A stretch of DNA of 64,000 bases, taken from positions 62,001 to 126,000 of the forward strand of contig JAHWKY010000008.1 in NCBI GenBank assembly GCA_019347575.1, written 5' to 3'. The position numbers and the translations under genes are program-made. The notes under the pieces were generated by a model. It searched no databases, was not told where the DNA came from, and worked only from the letters and a program-made list of their open reading frames with translations. The stretch is from Actinomycetota bacterium (GTDB lineage: Bacteria > Actinomycetota > Nitriliruptoria > Nitriliruptorales > Nitriliruptoraceae). Positions 60,362 through 64,000 of the stretch are shown here, piece by piece (the first letter of the stretch is position 1; every line of letters begins with the position of its first letter).

Positions 60362-62113
60362 TCAGCGCTCCTGGAGGGGAGCGGGCAAGTTGAAGTCCCG
60401 CTGCGCGCTGTCGATGAGACCCGCCGGCAGGCTGGTGCCACTGCCCATGAAGGACTGCAGGCGGGGGGTCGTGCCGTCGCTGGAGACGAACTCGTCGCGC
60501 TCGAACGTCAGGAACGGCAAGGTGATCGAGCTACCGGCGAGAACGTCGACGGTCTGACGCGTCCCGATGTTGCGGTACTCCTCGCTGTTGGCGCTGCTCA
60601 CCAGCACTCCGATCCGGTGACCGGCCGGGATCGGCCAGTCCTGTCCGTACATGGTGAAGCTGACGTTGCGTTGCCCTGGCACCGTCCCTCGCACTAGCGA
60701 CGTCCCGCGCGAGATCATCCGTGTGCGGCCGTCGGGCCCGATGTCGTACACGTTCACGGTCACGTTCGCGTTCGGGACCGTGTCTACGTTGATCGAGGCG
60801 GTCGGCTCGCCCGAGAGCCACACGGCGTGTGGCAGGGGCTGGCTGATGGTCCACACGCCCTGGCTCGCGGAGGGCGACAGGCCGCTGCCGCTGCCGTTGT
60901 CGGTGTACGAGCCGGCGTTGAGCTCGGTGCCGTAGAGGACGGCGTCGGCCGGCGGCCACGCTTGCTCGGCACGCCAACGACCGAGGATGTCCTGGACCTC
61001 GATGGCGGGGTCGTCGATCGGCGGCTCCACGCCCTTGAGGTGCTCGTCGAGGAAGCGCATGGCCTGCTCGATGAAGTCGGCGCGGCCGACGGCCATGGGG
61101 CTGTCCTGCGTGCTGCCCGGGTTGTCGCACGCGGCCTGGGTCTCCCACGCGCGGCAGTGGTCGAACTGGCCGTACCACGCCCGGTTCTGGGTCGCGGTCA
61201 GGCCGTTGAAGTACTGGAAGGCTCCGTCTGACCGTGTGTTGGTCTCGAGGAAGCCCTGTGTCAGGAACAGCGGCGTGTTCTTGCCGGAGGTGGTCCGCAG
61301 CAGGTCGCGCTCGGTCCAGTAATCGCTGTTCTCCCGGTTATCGGCACTCAGCCCGATGTTGGTCGCGTAGCAGTAGCCCTGCGGTGCGCCGTTCACGTGG
61401 TACTGCGGCGTGTCGCTGGGGCGCCCGGGCTTGGCGTCGATCGCTTGGAACAGGCCGATGGTGAGCAGCCAGTTGGGGCGCTGGACCCCGTTCATGAAGA
61501 TGTACTTGTAGCCCGAGTAGACCGGCTCGAGCGACAGCACCGCCGCGAGGCCATCGGGCTGCTCGTCGATGCCCATCAGCCCGGTCCAGCCGTCGTAGCT
61601 CTTGCCGAGCAGCGCGACCTTGCCCGTCGACCACGGCTGGCTCGCGGCCCACTCGACCGCCGCCCGGACCGCGCCCTGCTCGCGCTCGCCACCCCAGTCG
61701 TTGCAGCCGCCGGAGCCGCCGTTGCCCGGCAGGTCGACCATGACGTACGTGTAGCCCTTCGTCAGGGCGCCGCTCAGATCCAGGAAGTCGTAGAACCGCG
61801 GGTTGGGCCCTTCGCCGAACGGGTCGACGTCGAGCGTGGAGCCGTTGTGGTTCGTGTACGGGCTCACGGTCAGGATCACCGGTGTGGGGTTGGTGTCCGT
61901 GAGGTCGAGCCCCTTGGGGCGGAGGACGTCGGCGTGGAGGTTGGTGATCCCGTCGTAGGACGGGAAGTAGTGCTCGCTCCAGTCCGCGTCGTCGCGGAGG
62001 GCCATCTGCTCCTGCTGCTGCGACGGCTGCGTCGACTGCGTGGCGGGCACGAAGCCCACCAGGCCGACGGCCAGGACGAGCAGTACGAGGAGCGTGGTGC
62101 GCGTTGCCTTCAT
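60362..62113 (-). CDS. Secreted CocE/NonD-type hydrolase (X-Pro dipeptidyl-peptidase-like)
   Basis: This 583-residue exported alpha/beta hydrolase has a signal peptide (TRTTLLVLLVLAVGLVGFVP). The peptidase S15 domain shows VMVDLPGNGGSGGCNDWGG and the nucleophile elbow LLGKSYDGWTGLMGI (Ser near residue 173). The C-terminal jelly-roll domain of this family follows, with HAVWLSGEPTASINVDT. Substrates could be X-Pro peptides or acyl esters. The ATG at 62113 follows GGGAG. It is 14 bases after the stop of the M6 protease gene, so both are likely one secreted-hydrolase operon, closed by the hairpin at 60307-60337. Confidence 0.88.
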   Translation of the reverse strand: MKATRTTLLVLLVLAVGLVGFVPATQSTQPSQQQEQMALRDDADWSEHYFPSYDGITNLHADVLRPKGLDLTDTNPTPVILTVSPYTNHNGSTLDVDPFGEGPNPRFYDFLDLSGALTKGYTYVMVDLPGNGGSGGCNDWGGEREQGAVRAAVEWAASQPWSTGKVALLGKSYDGWTGLMGIDEQPDGLAAVLSLEPVYSGYKYIFMNGVQRPNWLLTIGLFQAIDAKPGRPSDTPQYHVNGAPQGYCYATNIGLSADNRENSDYWTERDLLRTTSGKNTPLFLTQGFLETNTRSDGAFQYFNGLTATQNRAWYGQFDHCRAWETQAACDNPGSTQDSPMAVGRADFIEQAMRFLDEHLKGVEPPIDDPAIEVQDILGRWRAEQAWPPADAVLYGTELNAGSYTDNGSGSGLSPSASQGVWTISQPLPHAVWLSGEPTASINVDTVPNANVTVNVYDIGPDGRTRMISRGTSLVRGTVPGQRNVSFTMYGQDWPIPAGHRIGVLVSSANSEEYRNIGTRQTVDVLAGSSITLPFLTFERDEFVSSDGTTPRLQSFMGSGTSLPAGLIDSAQRDFNLPAPLQER

Positions 62114-62127
62114 CGGTTCGATCTCCC

Positions 62128-64000
62128 TCAGGAAGTGGGGGTCACGCGGGCGGTGGCGGTCGCCGACTGCCCACCCGTCTCGGACGTCACGGTCAGGGTC
62201 AGGTCATCGGCGGTGGGCGGCTCGTCGCCGTCGGGCACCCGCACGAACACGGGGACCTCGACGGTCTCGCCGATGCCCACCTCGACGACGTCGTGCTGGA
62301 GCTGGACCTGCCAGCCCTGTGTGGTCGCGGCTGCGAGCCGGAACAGGTCGATGCCGTTGCCGGTGTTGGTCACGGCGAACGTCACACGGGCGACGTTGCC
62401 CGGGGTGGCACTGCCGTCCTGGCCCGTGGCTGTCTCGACGCCCCGTGTGAACGGTGACTGGTCGTCGAGATGGCGGACCGCGACGCGGTAGGTGCGCACG
62501 CCGTCGTCACCGACCGTCGTGTCGAGGACGTAGAAGTGCAGCTGGTTGGCCTCGTCGACGTACTCGTCGACGACGCCCTCGCCGGTGCCGGCGCGGAAGG
62601 TCGCGTCCGCGAGCTGGCGGTAGTCGCCGAGCGAGATCGGGAACTCCTCGCCGGTCGGCGTGATGTAGTCGAAGATCTCGCGGCCCTCGTGCTCGCCCAC
62701 GCCGGTGCGAGCGTTGATGTCCTCGGGGTGCGAGTCCTTGACCCAGATGAAGGGCGCGAGGTCGGCGTTCTTGGTCTTGGCGATCAACACACCGCGGTCG
62801 GTCAGGAACGAGTCGTAACCGATGCGGTCGACCGCCTCGACCGTGTAGTTGTGGTAACCGCCACCGTCACAATCGTGCTGCTGCGCGGTCGAACACGATG
62901 GCGACTCGTCGCGGTCGAGCACGATCTGGATCCCGTGCAGGCCGACGTCGGTCGTGATCGGCGCGAGCGGGTAGGCGCGCGGGAAGATGTCGACCGCGAT
63001 GACGCCGGCACGCGACAGCGAGTCACGCTCGAGGAACAGCACCTCGTTGGGCTTCATGAAACCCAGGCGCAGCTTGTTGCGCAGCATGTGGTGGCTACCC
63101 ATCGAACCGCCCTGGTTGGGCGGGATCTGCCACCGGTTGTGGGTGCCGCCGGGACCGTTGAACGTTCCGCGGCTGAGCATGTCCCACGGCCCCGAGTAGC
63201 TGCGCCGGACCGGGTTGCCGAACGGGTTGTTGTAGTTGTCCAGCACGCCGAAGATGTGGCTGAGTTCGTGCGCGAAGGTCGACTGACCGTCGCTCTCGCC
63301 CTGGGTCGACATCACACCCGGGATCGCGTGCGACCAGATCGACTTCGCCGCGGCGAACGAGGTCCAGTCGATGTAGCGCGTGTTGGCCCAGTTGGGCTTG
63401 GACTCGTCGGGGTTGCCGAACTCCTCGGTGACCTCCTCGGGGGTCGCGAACATCATGCGACCGAACTCCTCCCACACCCCGGACTCGTCGTAGCCGGCGT
63501 GGAGGAGCCAGCGGAAGTCGTAGTCGTGGCCGCCGTTGGTGGCCATCCCGGTGACGGTGTCGGCGAGCGACGCCTCCAGCAGCTCGGTGTCGAAGTTCTT
63601 GTTGCAGGAGTCACCTGCCGGGCACGAACCGCCAGCGCCGCCGACGTCACTCAGGCCGTACTCGTGCTCCTTGCCCTCCATCCGGTAGGGACCGAACGCG
63701 TCGGCGTCCACGCCGACGAGCCCGTAGGAGTCCTCGAGCCAGTACTCGTTGACGGTGTGGCCGTGGTTGAGCTCCGACGGTTCACGGATGAGGAAGTCCG
63801 CGTACCAGTCGCCGACCTCCTCGCGTGGGATGTCGCCGACGCCGATGGGGTTGTGGACGCCGTCGATGCCGAACAGGTCCGAGCCCTCGGGCTCGGTGAC
63901 GATGAACTCGCGGTCCTGGAAGTCACCCAGGAGCAGGGCGGCGCGGATCTTCTTCACCGGTTGACGGGGCGGCTCGTTCCAGTCGACGCCAGGGATCGGG
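62128..64000 (-). CDS. M6 (immune inhibitor A-like) metallopeptidase, 5' end outside window
   Basis: The frame stays open to the right edge, so the start and any signal peptide lie beyond base 64000. At least 623 residues are visible. The zinc site is the HExxH motif in STFAHELSHIFGVLDNY, followed by GPWDMLSRGTFNGPGGTHN and ARYKLRLGF-type sequence (here NKLRLGFMKPNEVLFL), as in immune inhibitor A proteases. A beta-sandwich C-terminal domain (from about RVTFAVTNTGNGIDLFRLAA) ends the chain. It should be a secreted zinc protease. The gene for the CocE/NonD hydrolase follows after 14 bases. Confidence 0.88.
   Translation of the reverse strand, partial: PIPGVDWNEPPRQPVKKIRAALLLGDFQDREFIVTEPEGSDLFGIDGVHNPIGVGDIPREEVGDWYADFLIREPSELNHGHTVNEYWLEDSYGLVGVDADAFGPYRMEGKEHEYGLSDVGGAGGSCPAGDSCNKNFDTELLEASLADTVTGMATNGGHDYDFRWLLHAGYDESGVWEEFGRMMFATPEEVTEEFGNPDESKPNWANTRYIDWTSFAAAKSIWSHAIPGVMSTQGESDGQSTFAHELSHIFGVLDNYNNPFGNPVRRSYSGPWDMLSRGTFNGPGGTHNRWQIPPNQGGSMGSHHMLRNKLRLGFMKPNEVLFLERDSLSRAGVIAVDIFPRAYPLAPITTDVGLHGIQIVLDRDESPSCSTAQQHDCDGGGYHNYTVEAVDRIGYDSFLTDRGVLIAKTKNADLAPFIWVKDSHPEDINARTGVGEHEGREIFDYITPTGEEFPISLGDYRQLADATFRAGTGEGVVDEYVDEANQLHFYVLDTTVGDDGVRTYRVAVRHLDDQSPFTRGVETATGQDGSATPGNVARVTFAVTNTGNGIDLFRLAAATTQGWQVQLQHDVVEVGIGETVEVPVFVRVPDGDEPPTADDLTLTVTSETGGQSATATARVTPTS

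Overview
The window reads as chromosomal DNA from a high-GC actinobacterium. GTG and TTG starts are common, there is an actinobacterial aa3 oxidase locus, a PadR-ino1 pair, an F420-type LLM oxidoreductase, twin-arginine secreted enzymes and a GlgE/TreS-Mak trehalose-glucan cluster. A deep-branching lineage such as Nitriliruptoria or a relative would fit, but that is inference without a marker gene. Both window edges cut a gene: cytochrome oxidase subunit I at the left and an M6 metallopeptidase at the right.

1-8.3 kb, respiration. ctaD (partial), ctaE, a subunit IV gene, ctaG and a membrane-anchored cupredoxin run on the plus strand. On the minus strand a small membrane protein, ctaA and ctaB are coupled by 4-bp overlaps and should supply heme A. 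A DoxX-like gene and a frameshifted AbiEi/DUF559-type gene bracketed by two 50-bp palindromes lie between the two groups.

8.4-18.2 kb, mixed genes. These are an SGNH hydrolase, an orphan prepilin, an LLM oxidoreductase, a lytic transglycosylase, inositol-1-phosphate synthase with its PadR neighbour, a soluble histidine kinase, a lipoprotein, a BNR-type secreted protein and a Tat-exported PhoD-like phosphatase with an LPxTG tail. Two abutting TATCG-N3-CGATA palindromes lie between padR and the kinase.

18.2-40.9 kb, alpha-glucan and trehalose metabolism on the minus strand. The order from upstream is an internally deleted GT4 protein, glgE, a treS-mak fusion, glgB, glgX2 (treX-like), treY, treZ, malQ, an AbiEi-like gene between palindrome arrays, glgX1 and glgP. 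glgB through malQ are coupled by 4-bp overlaps. TreS, Mak, GlgE and GlgB make up the maltose-1-phosphate route from trehalose to branched glucan. TreX, TreY and TreZ run the reverse route, and GlgP and MalQ recycle maltodextrins. No glgC or complete glgA is present.

41-64 kb, mostly exported hydrolases: a phosphoesterase, trypsin-like protease, GlpQ, PHP-domain protein, M20 peptidase, a PHP plus alpha-galactosidase-like fusion, CocE/NonD hydrolase and M6 protease. An ABC exporter pair, a selenocysteine tRNA, DUF2254 and Uma2-like genes and several unknown secreted proteins are also here.

The most unusual signals are non-coding. A tandem repeat carries a hairpin that buries the Shine-Dalgarno sequence at the start codons of ctaG, ctaB and treS-mak. 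Palindromic repeats bracket both AbiEi/DUF559-type genes. Several short tandem duplications sit at gene boundaries.
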